NCBI RefSeq assembly: GCF_001640805.2
Contig: NC_066837.1
Location: 22,539,804 to 22,603,803 of the forward strand
Origin: Lates calcarifer
Taxonomy: Eukaryota; Chordata; Actinopteri; Centropomidae
Direction: 5' to 3'
DNA length: 64,000 nucleotides
The notes under the pieces are model-generated. The model worked only from the letters and a program-made list of their open reading frames with translations. It was not told the DNA's origin and made no database searches. Every line of letters starts with the position of its first letter. Position 1 is the first letter of the stretch. Shown in pieces: positions 53,475 to 64,000 of this stretch. Position numbers and translations under genes: made by a program.

Positions 53475-54627
53475 GACTGGACACCATTAGGTGTATGTTT
53501 ATTTTATTTTATTCATATATTTATTTACTGACATGTGGTAGAGATATTCAAAACCTTTACTTGCGTAAAAGTAGCAATGCTGCAATATTAAAATTTGCAA
53601 GAAAAAGTCACCCCATTTTAAATCTCTTGCATAGAAGAACATACACATTACCAAAGTACTCATAATTATAAAACGTGAGTTATACTCTTATATCATTATA
53701 ATCTAAATATTTGTTGTATTTGGATGACAATTATGCATGCATTAATGTGTAAGTGACATTTAAAGTTAACTATTTTGTGTATTGTGTGATCAGTAACAGT
53801 GAATCCATCATATTTTCTAAACGCATGGTATGTTTTGCATGCAAAATAACTAAAATTGTCAAACAAATGTAGAGAGTAAAGATTTCAATCATTCCCACCG
53901 ACAATTACCGTCCAGTTTTCATAGAAAAACCTGTTTTGAGTGTGGTGTGTTACATTGAACCGGTTAACTCCAACACTAAGCTGGGCTGGCGGTAGAAGTG
54001 AACAACATGAACATGTTAGCCACATGTTAGCCTTTGCTAAGTCACCGGGGTAAAAACGTTAACTTTTTTCTGACTGCTACCATAGACTGTATATAAAAAT
54101 ATTTCAAATTTATATGCAGGCTACGGCTGCTACAGAAGAATAATAAGTAATAATACGTTTAGAAACTGAAACTCGAACTGTTATCCACTTATGAAAGTTT
54201 GTTTGGGATAATCTCAGTGTGAGCTCGATGATTAGTAACGCTGACATAACTCTAGCCTTGATTAGCTAACAAGCCAATCCAGGTACTATCCGTTTGAAAC
54301 AAATTGAAACCGCCGTAACACGTCAAACTCGATTACAACGCGAATAAAACCATGGACAGGCCTTTAGTTTATGTAAAGAGGTCCTTGCTTATGTAAAGAT
54401 GTTCCTCAATCTGGTTAATCTGGTGAATAAGAGACCCCACACTTTGACAGTTTTAATTCTAGTTATGTAACCTGTCAGACTCTGTGATGCTTCATTAGAG
54501 GTTTAGGTAGCTATCATGAAAAATATGACTACTATATAGATGACTACTATATATATATATATATATACACACTGTCAGAGCTGCACACTGTGTATCAAAA
54601 TACACAAACACAGCTGAAGGCACTTAC

Positions 54628-54720
54628 CAGACAAAGAGAAGATCAAATTGGCTGCAGTCAAATTGCTGTCCACTTGTAAATGTATACCAGAAGTCCCTTC
54701 ACGTTTGTAACACCTTTGAT
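54628..54720 (-). other. Probable non-coding first exon of the channel gene
   Basis: On the minus strand TTTGTCTG is followed by GTAAGTGCC, a strong donor (54627). The next usable acceptor is TGGTGTCCAG at 53477, directly before the ATG exon. The right limit (transcription start) is a guess. No CpG island is evident, though the sequence at 54290-54370 has scattered CpG. Confidence 0.4.
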
Positions 54721-57700
54721 TTAGCTGATATGAACGGGTCAAGAGCTTCTAAGCCTGAAGTGAAAGGCAGATAAATATTTAACTGAAAACTGTTTCAAAT
54801 TCTGGAACATGTGTAGGAAATTAAACAATATCACCACTGAAAAGGTCATGGTAAAAACACAGTTTTGTATATTTTAGTTTATTTATACACACGTTTGATG
54901 TGATTTTATTATCTTAAAGATGAAAATTGCTACTGCAGTTGTATCATGCTGGCCCACTGTGGGTAGTGTCAGAGCAATGTTGACTGTTTTAATTTGAACC
55001 TAAGGAAGTGTAGGTTAGTTGTTGCCAAGGTTAGTTGTTGCCAAGGTAACAAGTGATGAGGATTTAACAAAAATGTCATCTCCTTTTTCATTCAAGGATT
55101 TTCATTCTATGAATCCTTTATTCAGGGGATAAAAATATGATATGAATATGAAAGGCTACTGTATTTGTGGTCTCTTTATTACATTTTCCTTGCAACACCT
55201 CAAGGTGAAAAAGAGGATGAAGTCTCTATCTCTTAAAAATTTTACTTAGGCCAAAATTCAACTCCACCTTAGCAAAGTGAATGAAATGTACAAGTGAGTT
55301 ACATAGAACAATTGTACATGAATATATGAATAGCAAAAACTGAGAGATGTTTAACCTTTTCATACAAATTTTACCTTAAAGCTTTTTAGTTTTCTAATTG
55401 TTTTGAAAATGTTTTCTCACTTTAAGCATTAAATTGACAATTGTCTGGCAGGACCACTTGTAGTTGCTACAGCTTCCACCAGGGAGCACCACTGTAGCAA
55501 AGCAACAGTAAAACAGTTAAAAAGACCCTGAGGCCTCTGCTTCTCACTGTAGCCTTTGAATGAATTTCCCCATTGTGGGACTATTAAAGGATTATCTTAT
55601 CTTATTTTAATAAAATCAGCAACCATGAGCAAGCAGTGTCTTTAGAATATTTTGACTTCAAATCACTCATGGAAAAATGGTTTTGAGATAAGAGTGAAGA
55701 GGTGTGAGGCAGAATTTGAGAGAAAAGTTTGAGTTAAAGTGTGAGTTCAACTTCTCTCACTAACTCACAACCAACACAAACTCTATAAATGGCCTGTTTA
55801 AGTGCCCGGCTGCTTTATTTGGCACCAAAGGCTCCAGGGGCAGTTGGAAGTAATTAATTTGCAAGAGGGAGACAGAGAGTGTGTGTACTGTGTGAGTGTG
55901 TGTGACAAGTGGATGGAATGCACTCCTCCCTCAAACTCCCACCACACACACACACACACACAGAGCCCTGCTCCCCTCTGTGTTCGGCCTGTTTTTGAAG
56001 TTCGTCCTGCAGCTAAAATAGAGTGAATGAGGGGGCAGCTGGGGAGAGGGCTGAGGGACGTGTTGTGAGTGAGTGACAACATGTGAAAATACGACTGCAT
56101 GCTGCTTGTTTACTGATACCTGCAGATGATCAGATAAGTCAGGGCATGAATTTGTGCATCATGGGGTGTGTCCTCTTAGATCAAAGCTGTGGTCTCCATG
56201 GATCCAGGAAGGCAACTGAAAAATGTTGAGCAGCTCTTTAACACCACCATTCATTCACTTACAAACACACACGCACACACATATCCTTGTACACCTATCT
56301 TTGTGGGGTCCAGTTACTGACATATTGTATTCTCTAGCTCTTTACTCTAACCCTAACCATCACAACTGACTGCCTAACCCCAACCCTAACCCTAAAACCA
56401 AGTCTTAACACTCAAACAGCCATTTAAACTTGTGGGGTCCAGTATTTTGGCCCCTAAAAGCTGTGGGACCCCACAAGTATAGTCCTCTCTCACACTTGTT
56501 TTCTCATTCACTTACTGAGAAAAAAACTTCACTTTGACTTACAGTCCACAGATAATAGTGTTAGTAATGACATGCAACATAACTTGATCTTTAAAAGTAG
56601 CTGAATCACCCCTAATAGCATACATTTCATCAGTGCTATTCTAATAAGATAACTATGTTGGCCTGATCTGGGTTTTGTTCTCCATCATTATTGGATTATC
56701 ACTGTCTGATTCACTTGATAGAGATGTTTTTGGTGGTTAGTTCAACTTTCTTTGTGCTTTTACTGCATTTTGTTTTTAGCAGTTAGTTACTGTATAATTT
56801 GCGTACTGTTCACAGACAATATACATTTCTATGGCATAATAATTTTCAATATGGTAAAACAGATGCCAGTCTGAACTCTGGCTTGACCAAATTTTTGACC
56901 ATGTAAGTATTTACTGTCTTTTGTGGGGGCAGTGTGCACTAAACATTTATCTATAAGTTATGCTTTTCTTTCTAGGACTGCAGGCAAATAGTCAAAGTGC
57001 ATGTCTATCACTGCTATCACAGACAGGTAACAACTGTTGGAGTTGTGACAGTTATTAGAGAACCTGGTTAAAAATATTCCATACTTCACTACAGGAGCTG
57101 TTAAACCATAAAAATGCTTTAACCTGTTACAGATGTATCAAAGACTGGGACAAATATATATTATTATACAGTATGATGTGTGTTCAAAGGTCATTCTTGA
57201 CCTTGGAATAAACTATGAAGCTCAACTTTTACACCAACATGAGTGAGAAGTCTCTTAAGTTCTCAGAACAGTGGAGAAAATTGAACATCATCTTCTGCTG
57301 ATAATCTGATTGAGCAGCTACTGAATTACCTTGAAAAGATTTTTTTGTCAAGTGGAATTAGAAAATTCAACATAAGACAATGTAAGACACATTTTAGTAC
57401 AACAATCTTTATTTACTTTGTGATACATTTTCCTCTGCTGAATAAAAGCACCCTCATCAACACTCTCTCCTCACAGAGATCAACCGGAATGAAACACATC
57501 AATCTTCATGGCAATGAAGGATTTACCACTTATTCAGGTCATTCAGCTCACTATTTTCACCGTTTAAAAACCTAGTTGAGTGCAGGCATTCTACACAATG
57601 GATTAAGTCAACTGCGGTCACAATGTTGTGCCTTATTCAAAGCACAGCAAAGATTTAAGTGCTCTACTCAGAGCCTGTCAGACGTCTGCTGTGGTCAGTC

Positions 57701-58160
57701 CTCACAGTCTCATTTCTTACCTGTGCAGGAGACAAGAAACAGCAATTAATTGCTCTGCCAATCAACAAACAGTATGACTTAAGAAACTAAACATGACTGT
57801 AGCAATTTTGTAGTTTAAATTGTTAAGCAACAACATGAGACAACAGAGAAACCAGAGATGCCTGCACAGACGATGGCCAGATGTTCTGCTGTTTCTGAAC
57901 AGTTTCATTGAAATAAAATCAACAAAATCATGTATCCACTCTGTGCCCAATTTTAAATAAGTCTTCATAAAGCATGCTGCTTTACAATCCAAACTCAGTT
58001 TGAAACACTAGCACTGGATAGGCACTGACAGTCAGCTAAAAACAAATACTATATCATCCAGAGATTCCTATTTTTCAAAAAATCCTGCGCAACATGGAGT
58101 GTAAAGAATCCTGTCAACATCACACTGACACAATAGTGATCATTATAATGTAGGAAGGCA
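54721..58160. other. Intergenic stretch between channel and aspscr1
   Basis: No exon seen. It holds a LINE/SINE-type tail ('ttccccattgtgggactattaaaggattatcttatctta', about 55567-55610), a foldback repeat at 56301-56476, (CA)n tracts and AT-rich unique sequence. Confidence 0.5.
56301..56476 (+). repeat. MITE-like element with TTGTGGGGTCC inverted ends and telomere-like core
   Basis: It starts TTGTGGGGTCCAG and ends GGGACCCCACAA, inverted ends of about 11 bp, with CCCTAA-type text inside ('ctctaaccctaaccat', 'ccccaaccctaaccctaaaacc'). Elements of this look are abundant in fish. The inner 16 bases AAAACCAAGTCTTAAC recur inverted at about 40519-40534, a second fragment of the family. Confidence 0.6.
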
Positions 58161-58164
58161 CAGA

Positions 58165-58464
58165 AAATTTTTATTCAAAAGATATGGAGCTTTATTGGTA
58201 TATCAGGAGGTCACCAGACGCCTGAAGACTAGGAGGTGTGTCTGTTCGGATCCAGATTCCTCCAGGATGCATCAACACGCTTGGACGTATCATTCAAGAC
58301 AGGTTAAAGGACATCTTCAGTGATGGACAAACGGTCTCAGATGGAGAGTGTGGAGGTTTACTGTGTGTGTGTGTTTGTGTGTGTGTTCTCTGTGGGGCTC
58401 CACACATGAAGTCTGTAATTTCAAATTCAGCCCCCTCCCCTCAAGTCTTTTTCTTTTAACTTTC
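58165..58464 (-). other. aspscr1: Candidate last exon and 3' UTR of aspscr1
   Basis: After the donor at 60344 (phase 1), an acceptor TTTCATGAG at 58465 opens a frame GKLKEKDLRGGG with stop at 58429-58427. Mammalian ASPSCR1 ends a few residues after KWLKLP, so a short terminal exon is expected. Two AATAAA signals on the minus strand (58191-58196 and about 58170) support a 3' end here. The exact exon is a guess. Confidence 0.35.
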
Positions 58465-59479
58465 CTCATGAAAGAAAAAGCAGCCACAACTTTCTGAAGA
58501 GACACACATGGACACACACAGAGATCAGCCAGAAATAAAATGCACAAAAAGGCACAAACAAGACGGAGAGAGAGAAAACGGAGCAATATTCTAAACAAAA
58601 ACATCAATACAGTGACCACCAGAAACACCACAATAGAACAACAGAAAAGTGCTGTGCCTGGACCGACCACAGGGGCTCGCGCTGTGTGATGTGGCCGAGC
58701 AGCAGGCTCTCTCCCTGGGCCCCGAGTGTCTGTAGTGGTCTTCTGGGCCGGAGGGGGTGACCATCCTGAACTAATTGGTTCATCTTAAAATGCATCCTTA
58801 TCTTCTGAGTCATGAGGAATTCTGTTTTCAAAAGGCCATTTCCTATTGACTGTGGTTTTGGGGTTTGTGTGTGTGTTTTTACCACAACAAGAATCATGTG
58901 GTTCAAAGCCCTCTGTTCTTTCCCTACAAAAAAAGGAAGTCATCTCTGAGGAGGAAGGCTGGAGGGGTGAAATACTCGTTTTTGTGTTGAGTGTATACAA
59001 GTGTTTTCACACCTAGCTTGTTTTGTGCGGTCCACTTGAACTCTTGTGTGTTTGCTTGCTTGGTTTGGTTTATTTGTGCTGGTGTGAATGCTGTCAATCA
59101 AACTCTGGTGCAGACTAAACTGGACTGAGACCGCCTGAAAAGACGAGTCTCCCACCTGGACTCTGGCGCAGTTTGTTTGTGGGTGAAAGCAAAGAAGACC
59201 CACTAGCTGTACTAGCTATTAAATCCATCTGCCAATCGTGAACTGTCAAGGAGGGGACCTCTATCAGCTACTGTAGTGACTTTCCCCCCCTGGAAATTAT
59301 GTTTGAAGTTGTGAAAGTACTAGGGTAGCACTGATTCTGCTATTTCTGAAGCCCAGTTTGACTTGAAGGAGTTTCTGAAGGCTTGTGTGACATGTTTTGC
59401 TGAAATCACCCACGTTCCTGTCAGATAACCCCATGGATCTTGGCCTGTCTCTCACACATATCATGTATAAAGGAACACC

Positions 59480-60172
59480 ACCTTCAACTACACCTCTCAA
59501 AGACTGAACAGTGCTTTGAGATAACTTCTGTTGTGAATTGGCGCTATATAAATAAAATTTGATTTGATTTGATTTGAACTCTCAGTCACCCCCGTCACTC
59601 AATCTCTCCATCACAATATCAACATCACAATCACTTCTCCACCTTCAGCCAAGTTCATGGGAAATGTAGGTGTCATGTTTGATCACCAGCTCTCCCTCTT
59701 TGACCATACTGCATCTATCTCCCAGTTGTTCTGCTTTGCACTATATAACATAAGAAAAACTGGCCCTTACCTTACTCAGTATGCCACCCAGCTCTTGGTA
59801 TAGGCCATGGTTAGCTCTCATCCCAACTATTGCAATGCCCCCTGAGCACACGTCACTCCGCTGCTCACTGACCGCCACTGGCTGAGTCAAATTCAAGTCA
59901 CTAATGCTAGTCTACAGAACGACTTCTGGGTCTGCATCCATTTATACCTGCATACAAGGCATTCCCAGCCCAGACTTTTCTCATCTGTGGTTCCCCGATG
60001 GTGAAATGAGCTCCTGAATGCAATCAGAGCCGGAGTGTTGCTCTCTTTCTTCAAGAATCTCCTGAAGACTCATCCCCTCTGAGAGCACCTCCACTCCTAA
60101 CACCTCTGACACCCTAACATGCCTCATAAGCCCGCTTTGGATAAAAGTGTCTGCCAAATGAGTAACTGTACT
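59480..60172 (+). mobile_element. LINE 3'-end remnants (two pieces) in the last aspscr1 intron
   Basis: 59480-59578 ends 'gtgaattggcgctatataaataaaatttgatttgatttga', a common fish LINE tail. 59590-60172 is another piece whose plus-strand reading, with stops, gives FMGNVGVMFDHQLS, NIRKTGPYLTQYATQLL, the end-of-RT phrase RLFSSVVPRW and SFFKNLLKTH, followed by 'ttggataaaagtgtctgccaaatgagtaactgta'. This fits the C-terminal end of an L2/CR1-like ORF2 and its 3' tail. Confidence 0.7.
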
Positions 60173-60344
60173 GTAATGGACTAACTAATATTACCTTGGG
60201 GAAACTTTCCTAACATGACCTGTCAGAAAGTATCTTAGGTGTAGTGAATAAAACATTTTGTAGTTTGTTTTTAAAAACCAGCAAGAACATGAACTGGACT
60301 AGAACCAAACGGCAACAGAGTACCATCATCTGTCCTGTCCTCAC

Positions 60345-61299
60345 CTGGAAGCTTGAGCCACTTGGGCACTTTGCCCGGGTCAGATCTGGTGGGTTTAGCA
60401 GCCTGGGTGCGTGCAGACGGGTCTCGCTCATCCTGTGTGGACTTGCTGGTGTCTGCCGTCTGCTCTGGAGGAGGCAGCGGCTCCTCTGAGCCCACAGAAC
60501 TGGAGGGGTGTGTCGGAGACTTGAGCATGCAGCTGAGGTAGAGAGGAGGGGATGAGGGGAAAAAAGGTTGAAATTTTGAACAGGTCACCGGGAAAGGTAC
60601 TTTGGAGGATGCAGGATGCTGCTCATGTGTGTACTTAAAGCAGCATTGTTTTTTGGTGGAGAGCCAGAAATTAAATAACTGAGTGAGTTAAAGATCTAAA
60701 ACAGGGGAGGAGTGATGACCTTGTTAAAGAAGCAAAAGGACAACAGGTGGGGGTCACTTTTGGGAAATGGGCTCTATCTTTAGAAGGAGTGGAAAATACT
60801 GTGTGTGAGTGTATGTCTATGTAAGTGTGTGTATGTGTATGTGTGTGTGGGTGGGTGGGGGTGTGTGTGTGTGTGTGGAGGAAATGAGGGCGCATGGGGG
60901 CACCTGCTGTTTAGGCAGAACCTCAAAGGGATTCCAATGATGACAGCTTTGTGACAGGAAAATAGGCTGGTTGCCGCAGGATACAAGTGCATATATACAC
61001 ACACCCAAATACATGCACGACCAGGCGCTCGTTTAAACACACACATACACGCATACCTTGCAATGGACTCATTTGCTTGTAAGGCCGAGACAGAGGATTC
61101 AAGGAGATCCCTCTTTATGTAAAAAGCTGTGGAGGAAACACACCAACACAATGTTAACTATTGTTCTGTTATATTACATTCCTCAGTAATACACCAGTAT
61201 CTAATTCAAATCAGCATATGAAAGAAAAGGACTGAAAAGACAAAAACCTGTCTTAATGTCGGAGCCGAAGTACACCAGCGCACCAGGAAACAAGCCAGC
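60345..61299 (-). CDS. aspscr1: ASPSCR1 (TUG, UBX-domain tether), C-terminal exons only
   Basis: TUG retains GLUT4 vesicles inside the cell and binds p97/VCP. Three exons with matching phases are seen: 61299-61248 (AGLFPGALVYFGSDIKT, the end of the UBX fold), 61126-61057 (FYIKRDLLESSVSALQANES) and 60532-60345, whose end reads GKVPKWLKLPG, the conserved C-terminal motif of the family (human ends ...KVPKWLKLPASKR). The middle exon aligns with the human VYLEPGLLEH segment. All borders are GT-AG. Upstream exons, including the rest of the UBX domain, must lie beyond 64000. The gene is co-oriented with pycr1 here but opposed to it in human, so an inversion separates the two arrangements. Confidence 0.85.
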
Positions 61300-62331
61300 C
61301 TGCAGACACAGAGAGAAAGAGAGAGAGGAGGAGAAATGAACAGAAGCCTTCAAAAATGTCTGGCACACAAGTCAATTTCTGCAAAACATGGAAAAATCCA
61401 AACAAAACTGCCTCCTACTACACGCAAACCAAGTGCCGCCGCCACATCCAAGCCAAAGTCAAATTCATTTTTGAGGATGATTCATTGCTCGGGGATCTGA
61501 ACCAGTAACCGTGGTTCTTTGAAGCAGACCACAAAATGAGCACCAATCAAATGGTTAGTGAAAACACTTTCACCCCCCCAAGCACAACACTCCTCTCCAG
61601 TGATAGTCTTAATGGTTATAATGGACCAGTCGCAGGCAGATATTATCAACCGTACAATTATGAGGTAGAAACACAGACAGACAGGCAGGCAAGCAGGGCA
61701 CATGTCTGACTCTAATAGAAAGGAGACAAACAAAACCAGTTCAAGAAAAACACAAGCCTCCCACTCATGTTCATTTTCAGTATATAATGTAGTGGTAAAT
61801 GCAAAGATGAATGAACTATTAGTTTCAGCTGCTGGTCACCATGTGGTGAAAAACCACCAACAGAGACAAACCTCAACTTTATTCTCAAGACAAATACTAT
61901 GAGTAATTTCTGTTTATTCCCTTTTCTTCCAGTTAACAGATCCTCTGATGTGTAACTACATTAAGATGAACAGGCCTTATGATGCTTATTATAAATTACA
62001 TATTAAATATATGTAAACCAAAAAGGTGACCTATTTCTTCATAGCATTGACATAGTAGTAGATCAATCTTAAAATCTTAGAGATCTTTACTTAATTCTAT
62101 AATGAGGCTTTTTTAAAATAAATGCTCAGGATGACATGGATTTGTTGTTTTTACCTAACAGGAATCTATTTCACCTTTTTGTTTCAATTTTGAGAGAAAC
62201 CTGCCTCTGAGGCCCTGCGTAATGAACTTTACCTGTGTGCCGGTATATGTTTTGATTGAACTGCCTGTACAGGTTGGGATGTACGAATCTATTCCTGAGA
62301 TACAGATTCTGTGATGGCTCAGTATGTTAGA

Positions 62332-62600
62332 AGTAGGGCTGCAGCTAACAATTAATTTGCAGATTATTTTCTCGATCAATTGCTTTTTTCATAAAATAAA
62401 AAAAGAAAAGTGAAAAATATCCATCACAGTTTCCTGAATCCAAAAATATTGGGTTTACTATCAAATAAGACAAAGTCATTTTAAGACATTTTTGCTTGAA
62501 AAATGATTTAAATGATTAATCCACTATCAGAATATTTGCAGATTTTGATTAATTTTCCATCAGTCGACCAATTTACTGACTAATGGTTTCAGCTCTAATC
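62332..62600. repeat. Teleost interspersed repeat with TAGGGCTGCAGCTAA end
   Basis: It starts 'tagggctgcagctaacaattaatttgcagattattttctcgatcaattg' and ends 'gtcgaccaatttactgactaatggtttcagctcta', the two inverted ends of the family also found at 6170, 8540 and 63705. A clean full-length copy with both ends. Confidence 0.65.
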
Positions 62601-63041
62601 ATGAGTGCATGATATATACTGAGCTTACTTAGCATGTTCACAGGCAGCAGTATGAACAGTGTCGACCACTTTGACAATAAACCACTGGCACTCTTGCAGA
62701 GCTGCAGAGGCCTCTTGGTGACATCCATCACTTGTTCCTTTCTCACATGAACACTTCACAAAGCAGATTTATGACTTAATTGTACAGCAAGGAATATGGT
62801 CTGCCATCAATATGTTCTTTATCCTCCCAGGACACTTTCTTAATAAGCCTGTCATGGATTTGCTTGTTTATTTTATTTTCTTATTTTGTTTCATTTGTGG
62901 GTGTTGGAAGAAATTTGACTTTATGTACATTTTTAACCTAAAATGACTTGTTACACCTTGCAGGCTATGTCTTTTTATTTTATTATGTAACAGTAGACCT
63001 TTTCCATTGCAGATTTTGGACTTGTCAGAGCAGGAAAAGCA

Positions 63042-63137
63042 CAGGTGTTACTATTGACACTAACGAGCTGGCAATCACAACACCAGGACCCTGAAACTGG
63101 TCGGGTCGTTAATGTTATTTGTTTCACCTGTGCTTCT
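63042..63137. repeat. Near-palindromic 96-bp element, copy 1
   Basis: It runs from CAGGTGTTACT to CACCTGTGCTTCT. The outer ends AGCACAGGTG and CACCTGTGCT are inverted repeats, and the arms stay partly complementary inward (ACTAACGAG against GGTCGTTAAT). A second copy lies at 63578-63673. Confidence 0.6.
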
Positions 63138-63577
63138 CCTGCCTGGACATGTCATAATGTCTGCTGTGAGAAACGTCTATTACATGCAGCAGTGATTATG
63201 TGGTGGTGTCAGAGTTAAGGTGTGTTTGGTATTTGTATTAATGAGGATCCATTCCATGAGATTTGTTTTCACTTTGGGATTAAAGAGTCTTTTTGTCACG
63301 TGTCAATAAAGGCTGGGTACTATTCTCAGATGCTGTGTATTGCTGAGGATGCTCTGAATCATACGGTCTGTGATTATTATCTAGATCAAGTGAATAGATC
63401 AAGTGAATCCACATGTTCCAACAGCCAGATCTTTCCCCACTAGTTACAGTCCATCACAGACAAGATACATTTGATTAGATTAGATTGTGCTGTCTTCTAC
63501 TTCTATTATAATCTTTTCTAAAGTTATACTTGCCTTTGGATTTTCTGGTAATGTAATTCAAGTATTACAGCAACTGG

Positions 63578-63673
63578 CAGGTGTTACTGTTAACACTAAT
63601 GAGCCGGGATTCACAACACCAGGACCCTGAAACTGGTCGGATCGTTAACGTTATCTGTTCCACCTGTGCTTCT
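63578..63673. repeat. Near-palindromic 96-bp element, copy 2
   Basis: Same orientation and length as copy 1 at 63042, with about ten substitutions. The core 'cacaacaccaggaccctgaaactggtcgg' is identical. Confidence 0.6.
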
Positions 63674-63704
63674 GCCACAATGTGGAGTCATTATGTTAAC
63701 AATA

Positions 63705-63960
63705 ATCTCATATAGTGCTATAATGATTAGTTTATCAACAGAAATGTTTTATTTTTTCATAATTAACTGTTTAAATCATTTATCAAACAAAAACAACAGA
63801 CAATTGCTTGTTCCAACTTCTCTGATGTGATGATTTGCTGCTTTCTTCAGCTTTGTATTATTGGAAACTGAAAGTATTTGGGTGTTACACTGTGGGTTGA
63901 ACAAAACAAAAAGTCTGAAAGATGTCCCTCTGGACTCTGGGAAAAATTATGCCTCAGTTC
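63705..63960. repeat. Teleost interspersed repeat (related to 62332-62600)
   Basis: 'tataatgattagtttatcaacagaaatg', 'acagacaattgcttgttccaacttctctgatgtg' and 'ctctggactctgggaaaaattatg' are typical inner parts of the same fish repeat family. The left end has decayed. Confidence 0.5.
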
Positions 63961-64000
63961 GCACTTTCGCATATCATCATCCGTGTGATGTTAGCTGCAC

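Larger units (their letters stand above)
61300..64000. other. aspscr1 intron or upstream sequence, no exon seen
   Basis: Between the exon at 61299 and the window end I see no coding exon. The stretch holds two copies of the TAGGGCTGCAACTAA-type repeat and two copies of a 96-bp near-palindromic element. Confidence 0.55.

Noticed and set aside
58317..58670. 117-codon minus-strand hydrophobic frame
   Set aside because: Overlaps the aspscr1 3' UTR, no acceptor/donor logic and no family match.
41200..64000. Voltage-gated sodium channel, NALCN or high-voltage calcium channel as identity of the channel
   Set aside because: Filter is EEDD rather than DEKA, EEKE or EEEE, there is no IFM inactivation motif or IQ region, and all domains match Cav3 text.

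Overview
The window is vertebrate nuclear DNA, most likely from a percomorph-type teleost. It has split genes with short introns, very dense (CA/TG)n microsatellites, degenerate Tc1-like, LINE and tRNA-SINE copies of teleost type, and the block pycr1 - myadml2 - aspscr1, which is also linked in mammals (human 17q25.3: MAFG-PYCR1-MYADML2-NOTUM-ASPSCR1). All genes I can support are on the minus strand. I worked out exons from conserved protein sequence plus splice sites and phase.

Layout. 1-10.5 kb: no coding sequence, rich in simple repeats and old interspersed repeats. 10.6-12.2 kb: CpG-rich promoter-like region with a probable non-coding minus-strand first exon (donor at 11256); by synteny this could be mafg, but no Maf coding exon is present. 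12.2-18.9 kb: repeats, including a Tc1-like remnant. 18.9-24.35 kb: pycr1, with a promoter at 24.35-24.55 kb. 24.6-31.5 kb: repeats only. 31.56-33.7 kb: myadml2. 38.2-40.2 kb: an unresolved, possibly broken receptor-like gene. 40.6-41.2 kb: a solo LTR with target-site duplication. 41.3-54.7 kb: a complete T-type (Cav3-like) calcium channel gene. 58.2-61.3 kb: the 3' end of aspscr1, which continues beyond the right edge. 61.3-64 kb: intronic repeats.

The main result is the channel. Its 32 coding exons join in phase into one 1,368-residue ORF with no stop or frameshift. It has four six-helix domains, the T-type EEDD selectivity residues and Cav3-type domain sequences, but very short I-II and II-III linkers and almost no C-terminal tail. 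Voltage sensor I has lost its two outer arginines and sensor IV its fourth. The gene has an AT-AC U12-type intron, a GC-AG intron, and one intron bounded by complementary CA and TG repeats. It lies, together with the receptor-like gene, where mammals have NOTUM.

Two neighbours, pycr1 and myadml2, each carry an apparent one-base insertion in a conserved exon. Whether these are sequence errors or real lesions cannot be told from this window. The genes are not an obvious functional unit: proline synthesis (pycr1), a MARVEL membrane protein (myadml2), a calcium channel, and a GLUT4/p97 tether (aspscr1).
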